In this document: piece after piece, positions 35,606-44,721 of the stretch | Position numbering within the stretch: position 1 is the first letter of the stretch | Layout of the letters: every line of letters begins with the position of its first letter | Source: Phycisphaerae bacterium | GTDB lineage: Bacteria > Planctomycetota > Phycisphaerae > Sedimentisphaerales > Anaerobacaceae | Direction: 5' to 3' | Length of the DNA stretch: 64,000 nt | Assembly (NCBI GenBank): GCA_021736645.1 | Contig: JAIPFM010000098.1 | Coordinates: 1 to 64,000 of the forward strand | Notes under the pieces: model-generated | Seen by the model: the letters and a program-made list of their open reading frames with translations, nothing else | Databases searched by the model: none | What the model was told of the DNA's origin: nothing | Program-made: the position numbers and the translations under genes

Positions 35606-35917
35606 CTATGTCTCGTGCTTGAACTCGCCCAGCATCACGATCTCCCTGATCGGCTCCCAGTGATAGACATAGGCCGGGATGACGAGCATGATGGCCGCTG
35701 CGGCCACGCCCACCAGGAACGTGTAGTGGCCGATGAAAAAGCCCCAGGACACGCTGTCGCTCATGTTCGCCTGGGACTCGCCGGACAGCATCTCATGGAG
35801 GTACTCCCAGGCGCCTGCAACGATCAGGGCCAGCAGGAAAAGACACCAGGCGTAGTAGACCTTGTTGCCCTTTAGAATAAGCCGCACGGCGCCGATAAGA
35901 AATCTCAGAAAAGCCAT
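35606..35917 (-). pseudogene. N-terminal fragment of an NrfD/DsrP-type membrane subunit
   Basis: 103 codons from ATG 35917 read as the first two or three membrane helices of an NrfD/DsrP polysulfide-reductase-type quinone-reactive subunit: 'YYAWCLFLLALIVAGAWEYL' and 'GFFIGHYTFLVGVAAAAIML', then 'AYVYHWEPIREIVMLGEF'. Intact homologues have eight to ten helices and around 380-400 residues; this one ends right after 'LGEF' plus four unrelated codons. It follows the DsrO-like tail at 35927-36118 with the spacing expected of an operon, so both are remnants of one respiratory module. It is presumably non-functional. Confidence 0.65.
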
Positions 35918-35926
35918 GGGGTTCCC

Positions 35927-36118
35927 TTACGTTGCATAAAAATAGTAAAACTTGGGTTCGGTCGCCAATTCCTCTTTGAAGATGAAGACACGTTTTTCAC
36001 GCATGAGGTACCGCCTCTCGCTGTCAGGATCGAAAATCGTCATGGTACGCGGCAGCGCTGCCTGGGCATTCGAAGACGTCCAGACACTCGATGAATCTCG
36101 TTTCCGTCTGGACTTCAA
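35927..36118 (-). pseudogene. C-terminal fragment of a DsrO-like ferredoxin-type iron-sulfur subunit
   Basis: The last 35 or so codons ('FDPDSERRYLMREKRVFIF', 'KEELATEPKFYYF') match the end of periplasmic DsrO/HmcB-like 4Fe-4S subunits, where a D-P-x-S-E phrase and a 'K-x-E-L-x-T-x-P-x-x-Y-Y' tail follow the last cysteine cluster. The upstream sequence shows 'ECPG' in a different frame, so the Fe-S domain is broken by a frameshift and then lost. Together with the adjacent NrfD-like fragment this marks a deleted quinone-linked electron-transfer operon. Confidence 0.55.
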
Positions 36119-36202
36119 TCTGTAGGTTCATCCAGGTCATCATGGCTGTCCAAGAATTGTTATCATCTTGATCTTCCCTGATGCAGGGCTTACAATCAGC
36201 GC

Positions 36203-38167
36203 ATGGTGGAAAGACTAAGACTGCTGTTGCCCGTTACGACGCCCATGGGGGAGGGCACAGTCAAGACCATGTTTCTCTGTCGCGGGCTGCGGTGGGCCGT
36301 CTTTGTTGTCTCCCTTCTTTTCGTCGGGCTCGGGGCCCTGCAGGCCGAGGACACGGTCAAGCTCACGACCGAGGATCTCACCGGGCGAAGCTTCCGGTTC
36401 AGCTGGCGTGACAGAAACAATGGCGGCGTCAACGGCATCCTCGTCCTGGACAAGGACAAACGCATCTCTGGTATCAACAGTCCGAATGAGACGTCGTGGG
36501 AGATCGACGGCCAGGGCCGTCTCCTGATCAAGCATGCGGACGGGCGCGTGTCAACGACATTCGAAACCTGTGAGGTACGCAAGGGCGCGTACTTCTTCGA
36601 GGGACCCTTTCATCTGCGTGACGGGATCGTTCATCGGCTCGAGGAGACTGGCGACCGACCTGATGCGCCGCTTCCGGAACTCTCCCTGGGCCTCCCCGAT
36701 GAACTCCTGATCAGCAGCCAGCTGATATTTTGCCTTGATGAGGGCGTGGACCGCGATGTGATCCTCCCCTCCGGACGCACATTTTCGATCCGCCTGCTGT
36801 CTGTTAACGAGCAGCGTGACACCGTGGTCGGCCTCATTCGCCGAGCCGAAGTACGTATTACCCTCAACAACAAGCGCCACGACCTGATCTGTGCGCCCTA
36901 TGTGATGCCTGCCGTGATCGGGGACGTGCGCATTCAGGCTGACACGACTTCCGGCTTCACCACACTGCCGGGACGCGTGCAGTTCTCAGTGTGGGACGCT
37001 GCGGATCCGATCGTGGACGTTTCGAAGTTCTGCTTTCCCCTGCCTGACTACCGGCCCCTGTCGCACGGCATGCAATGCACCAACGAGCCGGTCCACCTGG
37101 GGCGCAAGGACGGAGATCCGTCTGGCGCGAGTTTTTACCACGCCTACGGGATCGACTTTGCCGGCTTCGAGGGCGGCGAGAACGTGGTGTCCTGTGTGGA
37201 CGGGCGCGTGGTACGCGTCCTGCCCGATGCGATTCTCGTGGACATCATGGACGAAACCGGGCTCATCTGGGAGTACCACCACCTCAACTCGGTCGCGCCG
37301 GGGCTTGCAGTAGGCGACATGGTAAAGAAGGGCGATGTGATCGGGGTACTCGGGCGGAGCGGTCCCTCCGGCAACTTCTCACACCTTCACGTCGGCGCAT
37401 TTCTCACCCCCGATCATATGCACCAGGGCCAGTACACCCAGCGTCTGAACTGGTATCCCTGGATGATCGAGGCCTGGCGTGCAGGCCATCCGAACTCACC
37501 CCTTGCAGTTTCCGGCGCCCACCACCAGGTGCGTGTGGGCGAGTCCTTCGTGCTGGACGGCTCGACCTCGATGCCCGGGAACCGACCGATCGTGCGCACG
37601 CAGTGGGAACTGTCAGACGGCACGATCGTGGATACGGTAAAGACCACCCAGTCCCTGTCCGAGCCCGGCGTCTATGTGGCTGCGCTTCGCGTGTGGGATT
37701 CAGCAGGACGCGAGGATGTCGACTTCCACAAGATCAAGGTGTTTTCGAAGGGCGTGCCCGAGCCCTGGCTGCCCGTGATCTTCATGACGAGCACGCCGAC
37801 CGGGGCTGTGTACACCGGTGAGCCGGTACGCTTCCGACTCTGGCTGCACGGTGCCGAGCAGACGCCTATGCGCCTCGATTTCGGGGACGGGCAGGTCGTT
37901 GACGAATACGCCTCGTTCACCGTGGTCGAACACACGTTCCGCGATCCCGGCCTGCATGTCGTGACTGCAACCGCCGAGGTCAACGGCGTGAAGACTACAT
38001 CGAAGCAGAAGGTGATCGTGCGTCCCGTGGCCGAGCACAACACCGGGGACATGCGAAAGGGCGATACCTCGCGTGAGGCCGCGTCAAGGGACAGGGTGAC
38101 GCGCGACCGGTTTGCGCAGGAGCGCCAGCGCCAGGAAGCACGGAACGTTCAAGCATCAAGGCCCTGA
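36203..38167 (+). CDS. Secreted M23 (LytM-like) peptidase with C-terminal PKD domains
   Basis: The longest form has 654 residues. The signal peptide ('FLCRGLRWAVFVVSLLFVGL') begins at ATG 36269, which may be the true start; no clear ribosome-binding site decides. Residues about 300-410 form an M23 domain: 'ASFYHAYGIDFAGFEGGENV', 'YHHLNSVAPGLAVGDMVKKG' and 'NFSHLHVGAF'. The usual H-x-x-x-D zinc motif reads H-A-Y-G-I-D, with one extra residue, so metal binding may be altered. PKD-like domains follow at about 440-520 and 530-615. The C-terminal 35 residues are highly charged (Arg/Glu/Gln-rich). M23 enzymes cleave peptidoglycan cross-links; the pairing with PKD points to a secreted or envelope enzyme. 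Confidence 0.8.
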   Translation: MVERLRLLLPVTTPMGEGTVKTMFLCRGLRWAVFVVSLLFVGLGALQAEDTVKLTTEDLTGRSFRFSWRDRNNGGVNGILVLDKDKRISGINSPNETSWEIDGQGRLLIKHADGRVSTTFETCEVRKGAYFFEGPFHLRDGIVHRLEETGDRPDAPLPELSLGLPDELLISSQLIFCLDEGVDRDVILPSGRTFSIRLLSVNEQRDTVVGLIRRAEVRITLNNKRHDLICAPYVMPAVIGDVRIQADTTSGFTTLPGRVQFSVWDAADPIVDVSKFCFPLPDYRPLSHGMQCTNEPVHLGRKDGDPSGASFYHAYGIDFAGFEGGENVVSCVDGRVVRVLPDAILVDIMDETGLIWEYHHLNSVAPGLAVGDMVKKGDVIGVLGRSGPSGNFSHLHVGAFLTPDHMHQGQYTQRLNWYPWMIEAWRAGHPNSPLAVSGAHHQVRVGESFVLDGSTSMPGNRPIVRTQWELSDGTIVDTVKTTQSLSEPGVYVAALRVWDSAGREDVDFHKIKVFSKGVPEPWLPVIFMTSTPTGAVYTGEPVRFRLWLHGAEQTPMRLDFGDGQVVDEYASFTVVEHTFRDPGLHVVTATAEVNGVKTTSKQKVIVRPVAEHNTGDMRKGDTSREAASRDRVTRDRFAQERQRQEARNVQASRP

Positions 38168-38310
38168 TCGAGCGGGACCAGAGGCGTTAGAGTTCTCTCT
38201 CTTGGACGGCAGAGTCACGATGTCCGCAAGTCCCTTTCAGGCTGTTCTACCCTGAGGCCTGTGACACATTGGGTAGACAGATCCTCGAGGATTTTTCCGG
38301 TTTCAAGCAT

Positions 38311-39984
38311 TCAGCGTTCTGTGAGAGAGCCGATCGTTTCTTTGGCCAGGTTGGCTGGCTGATGGAGCTTGTAGACCGGGTAGGTCGTGGGGCCACTGCC
38401 CCATTGAAGCCCCAGGTAGCGGTCAAAGTAATTCCAGACGATCAACCCGTCGTCGCTTTCCGGCTCCAGCAGGCAGGCTGCCAGGTTGGCCAGGGGCTGG
38501 GCCGTGCTGACAAAGCAGGTTCCGGCTGGGAATTCTCTTTCCTCCAGCGAGGTTTCTCCCTGGATCGAATTTGTGTAGTGTCCCTGGTTGATGCGTGCGC
38601 TCGGTGTGATCTCGGTCACAGTGAATGATTCGACAGTGAGAGAGACCGGTTTTGTGAGTCGTTCCACCATGATTCCGTGCTGCTGCAGCTTTTCGATGAC
38701 GGCCGTATCAGGCACAGTGATCAGATAGGCGCGAGGGAAGGGCACCGCTCGCTGCTTTGTGTATCTGGCGTAATAGGGGACATTGAAATAGGTCTTCTTT
38801 GTGTCTGTCGGTTTCGCGCGCGCTGTGCGGCCCTCTTGCGCCGTGATTTCCATTTCATACCCAAGGATGGTGAAACGGTCCCGGATCGGCTCACGGCCAT
38901 ACTCGGCAATAAAACCATGGTCCCCCGTTGGATTCAATCCCCGTGCCGTGGTTTTCCGGTCCGCTTCCTTGAGCATGCCGGCGATCTCATCGCGGTTGGC
39001 TCGGCAGTGATCCAGCACGGAGAGAAACAGGTTGTAGCAGGCGTGCACTCTCTCCTCGAAGCCCACGTAGGGATATTGCTCGTTCAATATGGACAGCCGG
39101 TTTCTGAGACCCACATAGTTGGAGAGGTAGCGCGGCTGAGGCTCAAGGGGCACCCAGCCCTTCTCCGGGTTGCGCACATCCATGAAATCTCCGTGGGGCA
39201 GGCACAGGGTATTGTATTGCTCTCGCATGCGCTCGTTGACTGCCGGCATCATGGTGTCAGCCATGTAATCCAGAAGGGTGGTGTCACCGTTGGGATTGAG
39301 TCCCCAGGTCCAGGTCACCGGTTCCTGATGATAGGAACCATTGTGGGTGTGGCTGTCCAGAAAGAGCATGGGATCCCAGCGCATGAGGACATTTTGGACC
39401 AGGCCGAGGACTTCAGGACTCTCAAGCTTCATCCCGTCACGGTTCAGGTCGAGGTTCTGACCGTTGTATCGGATGCCGACTCCCTGTTTGGGGCCCACCT
39501 GCCGCGGCCGGTTGTCCGGGCTGATCTTCTCATTGCCGTCGGCATTGAAAATCGGGGCAATCAGGACCACCAGCTTGTCGAGATAGGGAGGCGTCTTGCC
39601 ATGCAGGATATCGCGCGCGAGCATCAGGGCCGCTTCCTTTCCTTCCACCTCGCCGGCATGGATATTGGCCTGAAGGTACACCACCTCCCGGTCGTCGTGC
39701 CTCAGTTCGGCGGGCGAAGCAGGAGGCGGGTTGCCGATGACCAGCAGAGGGACTTTCCGGCCTTCAGCACTCGTACAGAGAGTCTCGACCCGGATCAGCG
39801 GGCTTTGCCGCTGCAGTGCCTGGATGAAGTCAATGACATCCGCGAACCGTGAAGTCGCTTCAAAATCGCTCGATTCCGCAATGGTCAGCGGTTTTGGCTG
39901 GGCTGCCACATACATCGGGCGTCCCAAAAGCATAAGGCCTGAGAGGATGAGTGTGCAAAGTCTTGTGGAGTGGCTTATAGTCAT
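38311..39984 (-). CDS. Secreted M14-family zinc carboxypeptidase
   Basis: A 557-residue exported protein; GAGA lies before ATG 39984 and the signal peptide ends near 'MYVAAQ'. Zinc ligands are visible as His109 and Glu112 in 'QANIHAGEVEGKEAA', with the third His in 'MLFLDSHTHNGSYHQ'. 'GQNLDLNRDGMKLESPE' provides the substrate-binding Asn-Arg. The catalytic Glu is probably in 'YPYVGFEERVHACYN'. The C-terminal 200 residues are an additional beta-rich domain. M14 enzymes remove C-terminal residues from peptides; planctomycete paralogues are usually periplasmic scavengers. The gene precedes no obvious partner; the sortilin-like gene at 40049 is upstream on the same strand, 64 bases away, so co-transcription is possible. 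Confidence 0.87.
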   Translation of the reverse strand: MTISHSTRLCTLILSGLMLLGRPMYVAAQPKPLTIAESSDFEATSRFADVIDFIQALQRQSPLIRVETLCTSAEGRKVPLLVIGNPPPASPAELRHDDREVVYLQANIHAGEVEGKEAALMLARDILHGKTPPYLDKLVVLIAPIFNADGNEKISPDNRPRQVGPKQGVGIRYNGQNLDLNRDGMKLESPEVLGLVQNVLMRWDPMLFLDSHTHNGSYHQEPVTWTWGLNPNGDTTLLDYMADTMMPAVNERMREQYNTLCLPHGDFMDVRNPEKGWVPLEPQPRYLSNYVGLRNRLSILNEQYPYVGFEERVHACYNLFLSVLDHCRANRDEIAGMLKEADRKTTARGLNPTGDHGFIAEYGREPIRDRFTILGYEMEITAQEGRTARAKPTDTKKTYFNVPYYARYTKQRAVPFPRAYLITVPDTAVIEKLQQHGIMVERLTKPVSLTVESFTVTEITPSARINQGHYTNSIQGETSLEEREFPAGTCFVSTAQPLANLAACLLEPESDDGLIVWNYFDRYLGLQWGSGPTTYPVYKLHQPANLAKETIGSLTER

Positions 39985-40048
39985 GCTCGTTCTCTTCTTT
40001 CTCTACTGACAGGATACTGTATGGTTTTTCATTGTCCGAAGAAACGGC

Positions 40049-42745
40049 TCATAACGGCTTGACCCGAATCGTCCGGGGTTTACCCAGTCGGGTCTCTTGG
40101 CCGTCCGAGACCTTGAGCAAGGTGATCGTGTACTTGCCTGGTTCCACCAGCGGTCCTGATCGGCCTCTGCGGCGACCCTGTCGGCCTTCTTGTTCCTGCG
40201 GTTGGGAGGACCTGCGTAAATCCCAGACCACACGATGCAGGCCCGCTGCGGCCGGACCTGTCAATCGGCGTATGGGTTCACCCTGGGCGTCCGTGATTGC
40301 GAGCACGATTCTGTGATCATTGCCTGTGATCGCTTCACGCACATAGTAGTGAAGCGTGGCGCCGAACGGAGGATTGGGCGTGGTGACATTGCCGAACGCA
40401 GCCACGACAGTGCCGAGTTCGTTGTAGACTCTCGCATCACGGGGTGGAAACAGCGAGCCCTCCTGCGCCAGAGTTCGGGGCGTGAGGTGACGCAGCGGTG
40501 TGTAATCGTCGAGCACATAGAATCCCCGTCCGAACGTGGCAGCGACCAGATCGTTCTCCCGGCGCTGCAGGGCCAGGTCCCGGAATGGGATGGTGGGCGC
40601 TCCGGTGCGGAGCTGGACCCAGTGCTGTCCGCCGTCGACCGTGAAGAAGAGTCCGAACTCTGTGCCCGCAAAAAGCAGATTGGGATTCACGTGATCCTCC
40701 ACGACTGACCAGACCCCGTGTCGAGCCGGCAGGTCGCCGGCAATGGATGTCCAGGTTCTGGCGCGGTCATGGCTCTGTAACAGGTACGGCTTGAAATCGC
40801 CCCGTTGATAGTTGTGGAGCGCCACGTAGACCGTATCGGCATCGTGCTGCGAGGCGCAGATGTCGGACACGTAGGCCCTGTCCGGTATGCCTGGGAACCG
40901 TTCCGTGCGCCGCCATGTCTGGCCGCTGTCTTCGGACGCCTGGACCAGCCCGTCATCCGTGCCGATGTACAGCAGACCCTCTTCGAGCGGTGATTCGTCC
41001 AAAGCAGAGCTGACACTCAGCGACGTGGTGAAGCGATTCTTCTGGACTGCATCGTCCCCCCAGGTCTTGCCCATGAGACGCTGATTGTCAGGGTCGAGCT
41101 GGCGCGTCAGGTCGCCGCTCACAGGCTGCCAGGTATCGCCGCGATCCTCGCTGCGATACAGACGATTTCCCGCCATGTACAGGCGTGTGTGCGAGTGCGC
41201 ACTGATCATCAAGGGCGTATCCCAATGCCAGCGAGCAACCGGATCATTGGGATCCTGAGCGGGCCTGATGCCCTTGCTGATCCCGGTGGACTTGTCCAGC
41301 CTGAATGCCGCACCGTTTTGGGAAAGGCCGTAGATGATATCCGTGTTCTCCGGATCGATGCGTGGTTGAAAACCGTCTCCGCCTCCGGTTTGAATCCACT
41401 CGCTGGCCCGTATCCCGGTGCGATACACGGTACGCGAAGGCCCGCCCATGGAGCCGTTATCCTGCGTACCGCCGTACACGTGATAAAAGGGCAGGGCACT
41501 GTCAGTGGCCACACGATAGAACTGCGGTGTCGGGAGATTGGTAAAGTGACGCCAGGTGGCCCCGTGGTCGTACGACTCGTACAGCCCGCCATCGTTGCCC
41601 ACGAGAAGGTGGTTCCGGTCTGTGGGGTCAAAGGCCATGGCATGATGGTCCACGTGCATGGACCAGGGGACACGCTCAAAATTCCGGCCGCCGTCCTCAG
41701 TGACATGTATGGTCATGTCCATGGCGTAGACCCGATCGAACTGATGCGGATCCGCATAGATCTCTCCGTAGTATTGCGGGTCAATCACGCTGTAGTTGCT
41801 TTGTCGTGTCCAGGTTTCACCACTATCGGCAGACCGGAAGAAACCGCTCTCGTTCCCGGCCGCGCACACCAGGGCGTACACGACATCCGGATTCTGAGGC
41901 GACACGGCCAGGGCGATGCGCCCGATATCCACGGCAGGCAGGCCATTGCTTAGCTTCTTCCAGGTCTGTCCGCCATCCGTGGTCTTGTAGATCGCAGACT
42001 CAGGTCCGCCTCCGATCAACAGGCCGACATGACGCCGGCGCTGGTAAGCAGCCGCATAGATGACATCAGGATCGCGCGCATCGAACGCCATGTCGGTGAT
42101 ACCGGTGTTCTCGCTGATTTCGAGTACGGCCTTCCACGTGCGCCCGCCGTCGGTTGTCTTGAATACGCCGCGCTCTCCGCCGCTCGACCAGAGCGGACCT
42201 TCTGCGGCCGCGAATACGACGTCCGAATCACGGGGATCGACCAGGATTCTACCGATATGCTGCGAGTCACTCAGTCCCATACAGGTCCATGTGCGTCCCC
42301 CGTCCGTACTCTTGTATATGCCGTCACCGTACCCCACACTTCGATTGGAGGAGTTCTCTCCGGTCCCCAGCCAGACGATATCAGGCTGTCGCGTGTCGAT
42401 CGTCACGCAGCCCAGCGAATAGGAACCGCCCTCATCGAAGATGGGTTCCCAGCCGATCCCGCAATTCGTGGTCTTCCACAGACCGCCCGATGCGCTGGCA
42501 AGATACCAAAGGCTGTGATTACGCGGATCCACGGCGATGTCGGCCACGCGGCCCGGTTTGATCGCCGGTCCCAGAGACCTCAACGTGAGATCGCCAACGA
42601 ATGCCGAGGTCAGTTGGACTGTCCCGTCGCCAAGAGGCTGGGTCGACCGAGCAGCAACTCCGAGATCGGAGCCCTGACCCTGTACAGGGCGGCTTTGCAG
42701 CATTAAGAACGATATCACACAGACGGCAGCAAGGATTCGCTTCAT
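40049..42745 (-). CDS. Secreted sortilin/BNR-type beta-propeller protein
   Basis: An 898-residue exported protein; TAGGAGA precedes ATG 42745 and the signal peptide is about 23 residues. It has many Asp-box motifs of the S-x-D-x-G-x-T-W type: 'KSTDGGRTWTCMG', 'KTTDGGRTWKAVLE', 'KTTDGGQTWKKL', 'RSADSGETWTRQ', 'RSEDRGDTWQPV', 'QASEDSGQTWRRT'. These make up two propellers, as in VPS10/sortilin-type and GH74-like proteins. The C-terminal 150 residues form a sandwich domain ('LVEPGKYTITLLKVSDGQE'). Homologues are often annotated as glycosyl hydrolases on the basis of BNR repeats alone. No GH74 catalytic Asp pair can be asserted, so a binding or chaperone-like role is equally possible. Confidence 0.85.
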   Translation of the reverse strand: MKRILAAVCVISFLMLQSRPVQGQGSDLGVAARSTQPLGDGTVQLTSAFVGDLTLRSLGPAIKPGRVADIAVDPRNHSLWYLASASGGLWKTTNCGIGWEPIFDEGGSYSLGCVTIDTRQPDIVWLGTGENSSNRSVGYGDGIYKSTDGGRTWTCMGLSDSQHIGRILVDPRDSDVVFAAAEGPLWSSGGERGVFKTTDGGRTWKAVLEISENTGITDMAFDARDPDVIYAAAYQRRRHVGLLIGGGPESAIYKTTDGGQTWKKLSNGLPAVDIGRIALAVSPQNPDVVYALVCAAGNESGFFRSADSGETWTRQSNYSVIDPQYYGEIYADPHQFDRVYAMDMTIHVTEDGGRNFERVPWSMHVDHHAMAFDPTDRNHLLVGNDGGLYESYDHGATWRHFTNLPTPQFYRVATDSALPFYHVYGGTQDNGSMGGPSRTVYRTGIRASEWIQTGGGDGFQPRIDPENTDIIYGLSQNGAAFRLDKSTGISKGIRPAQDPNDPVARWHWDTPLMISAHSHTRLYMAGNRLYRSEDRGDTWQPVSGDLTRQLDPDNQRLMGKTWGDDAVQKNRFTTSLSVSSALDESPLEEGLLYIGTDDGLVQASEDSGQTWRRTERFPGIPDRAYVSDICASQHDADTVYVALHNYQRGDFKPYLLQSHDRARTWTSIAGDLPARHGVWSVVEDHVNPNLLFAGTEFGLFFTVDGGQHWVQLRTGAPTIPFRDLALQRRENDLVAATFGRGFYVLDDYTPLRHLTPRTLAQEGSLFPPRDARVYNELGTVVAAFGNVTTPNPPFGATLHYYVREAITGNDHRIVLAITDAQGEPIRRLTGPAAAGLHRVVWDLRRSSQPQEQEGRQGRRRGRSGPLVEPGKYTITLLKVSDGQETRLGKPRTIRVKPL

Positions 42746-42964
42746 ATTAATTCTCCTATGGGTATGCTGTTATATTGGCACCACGATTCTCCGGATAGAG
42801 CTTGCATGCTCCAAAGCACAAGAATAACATAAGCCGCTGATTTGGCAAGTGTCTAAATGCGATCGGCAAGACCTCAGTGGCCCCTGGTCAAGTGCATCTG
42901 CTGATTGGGCTCTAAAGCAGATCAACTCTTCAAATAGGACATCGGTGTTTATAAGAGGATCTCT

Positions 42965-44470
42965 ATGGCAGACAATCTTGATACGAGTGTAAATCAACGT
43001 TTTTCATCACGTCTGGGTTTTTTGTTGAGCGTGATCGGGATCGCCGTGGGTACGGGAAATATCTGGCGTTTTCCCCGGATTGTCGCTCAGAACGGCTCGG
43101 ATGAAGGGGCCGGAGCCTTTTTGGTGGCCTGGACCGTATTTCTGTTTCTCTGGAGCATCCCATTGGTCCTGGCCGAATATGCCATGGGGCGTAAATGCAG
43201 GATGGGTGTGGTGGGGACCATTGCCAAGATCGCTGGAGAAAAATTTGCCTGGATGGGGGCGTTTATGGCTTTTGTGACCGCGGCCATTACGTTTTTCTAT
43301 TCAGTCGTTCTTGGCTGGTGCCTTTATTATTTTTTCCAGACGCTGATGCATCCTCTGCCCCTGACCACAGAGGCCGCCATGACCCGATGGAATGACTATC
43401 AAGGCAGCGCCTGGCCCCTGGTTTCGCACGCCGCTGTGGTGGGACTTGGCGCGTTTGCCATATGGCGAGGCATACGATCCATAGAACGCGTCAACAAAAT
43501 ACTGATCCCCACATTACTGGCTATTGTGCTGATTTCTGTGGTTCGCGGATTGACCCTTCCCGGTGCATGGGCAGGTGTCGCCTACCTCTTTAGGCCTGAG
43601 TGGGGACAGTTACTGCGCCCGAGGATCTGGATGGAGGCCCTGACGCAAAATGCCTGGGATGTCGGCGCTGGCTGGGGGCTTTATCTCACCTATGCAGCGT
43701 ACGTCAAACGAGAGCATGGCGTGGTCAAGAACGGTTTTGTGACACCCATCGGGAATAACCTGGTTTCCATGTTGGCGGCCCTCATGGTGTTTGCCACGGT
43801 ATTTGCCGTGCTGCGCACGGAAATGGGGATGACGCGCCCAGAGGTGCTCGAGATCATGCGCACCAGTGGCCTGGCGTCCACAGGATTGACCTTCATCTGG
43901 ATGCCCCAACTCTTCGCACGCATGTTGTTTGGGCGTCCCCTGGCCATCCTCTTCTTTTTGGGATTGACCTTTGCCGGGTTTTCGTCCCTGATCGCCCACC
44001 TGGAACTGTCCACGAGAGTCCTGATCGATGCGGGCCTGAAGCGGTCCCGCGCGATCGTCATTGTGACAGTCGTTATTTACCTGCTGGGTGTTCCCTCTGC
44101 CATCAGCCTCAATGTCCTGAAGAATCAGGACTTTGTCTGGGGGTACGCCCTGATCATATCAGGGGCCCTGGCCGCCCTGGCCGTGGCACGGTATGGCGCC
44201 CGTCGCTTGCGACAAGAGGAACTGCTGGTGGATGAAAACGACTGGAAGCTCGGGCGCTGGTGGGATGTCGTTCTGGTGGGGTTTGTGCCCCTGGGCGCTA
44301 TGACGCTTCTGATCTGGTGGCTGGTCAAAGAGGCCCGGCCCGGTAAATGGTACAATCCACTTGATCCCACAAGCGTTGCAAACTGTCTGGTCCAATGGTG
44401 TGTGGTCTTGACGATTCTGGGGCTCATGGGTCGTTGGCTCGCACGACGCTCACTCAAAAATACGCAATAG
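42965..44470 (+). CDS. Sodium-dependent amino-acid transporter of the NSS/SNF family
   Basis: A 501-residue integral membrane protein; AGAGGA precedes the ATG. The family signature lies in helix 1, 'VGTGNIWRFPRIVAQNG', where the unwound Gly-Thr-Gly-Asn segment binds sodium and substrate in LeuT-type proteins. About eleven or twelve hydrophobic helices follow, including 'AWDVGAGWGLYLTYAAYVK' in the helix 6 region and 'TFAGFSSLIAHLELSTRVLI' in the helix 8 region with its sodium-site Ser residues. It imports amino acids or similar zwitterions with sodium at the inner membrane. The aminotransferase gene 250 bases downstream is co-oriented and probably uses the imported amino acid. Confidence 0.9.
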   Translation: MADNLDTSVNQRFSSRLGFLLSVIGIAVGTGNIWRFPRIVAQNGSDEGAGAFLVAWTVFLFLWSIPLVLAEYAMGRKCRMGVVGTIAKIAGEKFAWMGAFMAFVTAAITFFYSVVLGWCLYYFFQTLMHPLPLTTEAAMTRWNDYQGSAWPLVSHAAVVGLGAFAIWRGIRSIERVNKILIPTLLAIVLISVVRGLTLPGAWAGVAYLFRPEWGQLLRPRIWMEALTQNAWDVGAGWGLYLTYAAYVKREHGVVKNGFVTPIGNNLVSMLAALMVFATVFAVLRTEMGMTRPEVLEIMRTSGLASTGLTFIWMPQLFARMLFGRPLAILFFLGLTFAGFSSLIAHLELSTRVLIDAGLKRSRAIVIVTVVIYLLGVPSAISLNVLKNQDFVWGYALIISGALAALAVARYGARRLRQEELLVDENDWKLGRWWDVVLVGFVPLGAMTLLIWWLVKEARPGKWYNPLDPTSVANCLVQWCVVLTILGLMGRWLARRSLKNTQ

Positions 44471-44721
44471 CCTATGGGCTTCCAAAATATGCCTGGAAAG
44501 GTTCTTTGTGGCTATTCGATCTCTAAGAGAATCTGGCGATCTTCGCCCTTGATCTGCGCTGCATGGAGGTTTATACTTATTTCGTTAATTACTTCAAGGT
44601 TGAACGCCCCAAAGTCCTTTCAGAAAACTAATGAAGCCAGGTCACGAGAAACGTCCGTTCTGATGTGACGCAGTCATCAAAAGGCTGGAAAACCTACAAG
44701 CAAAAGAATAGGAACCAACAA

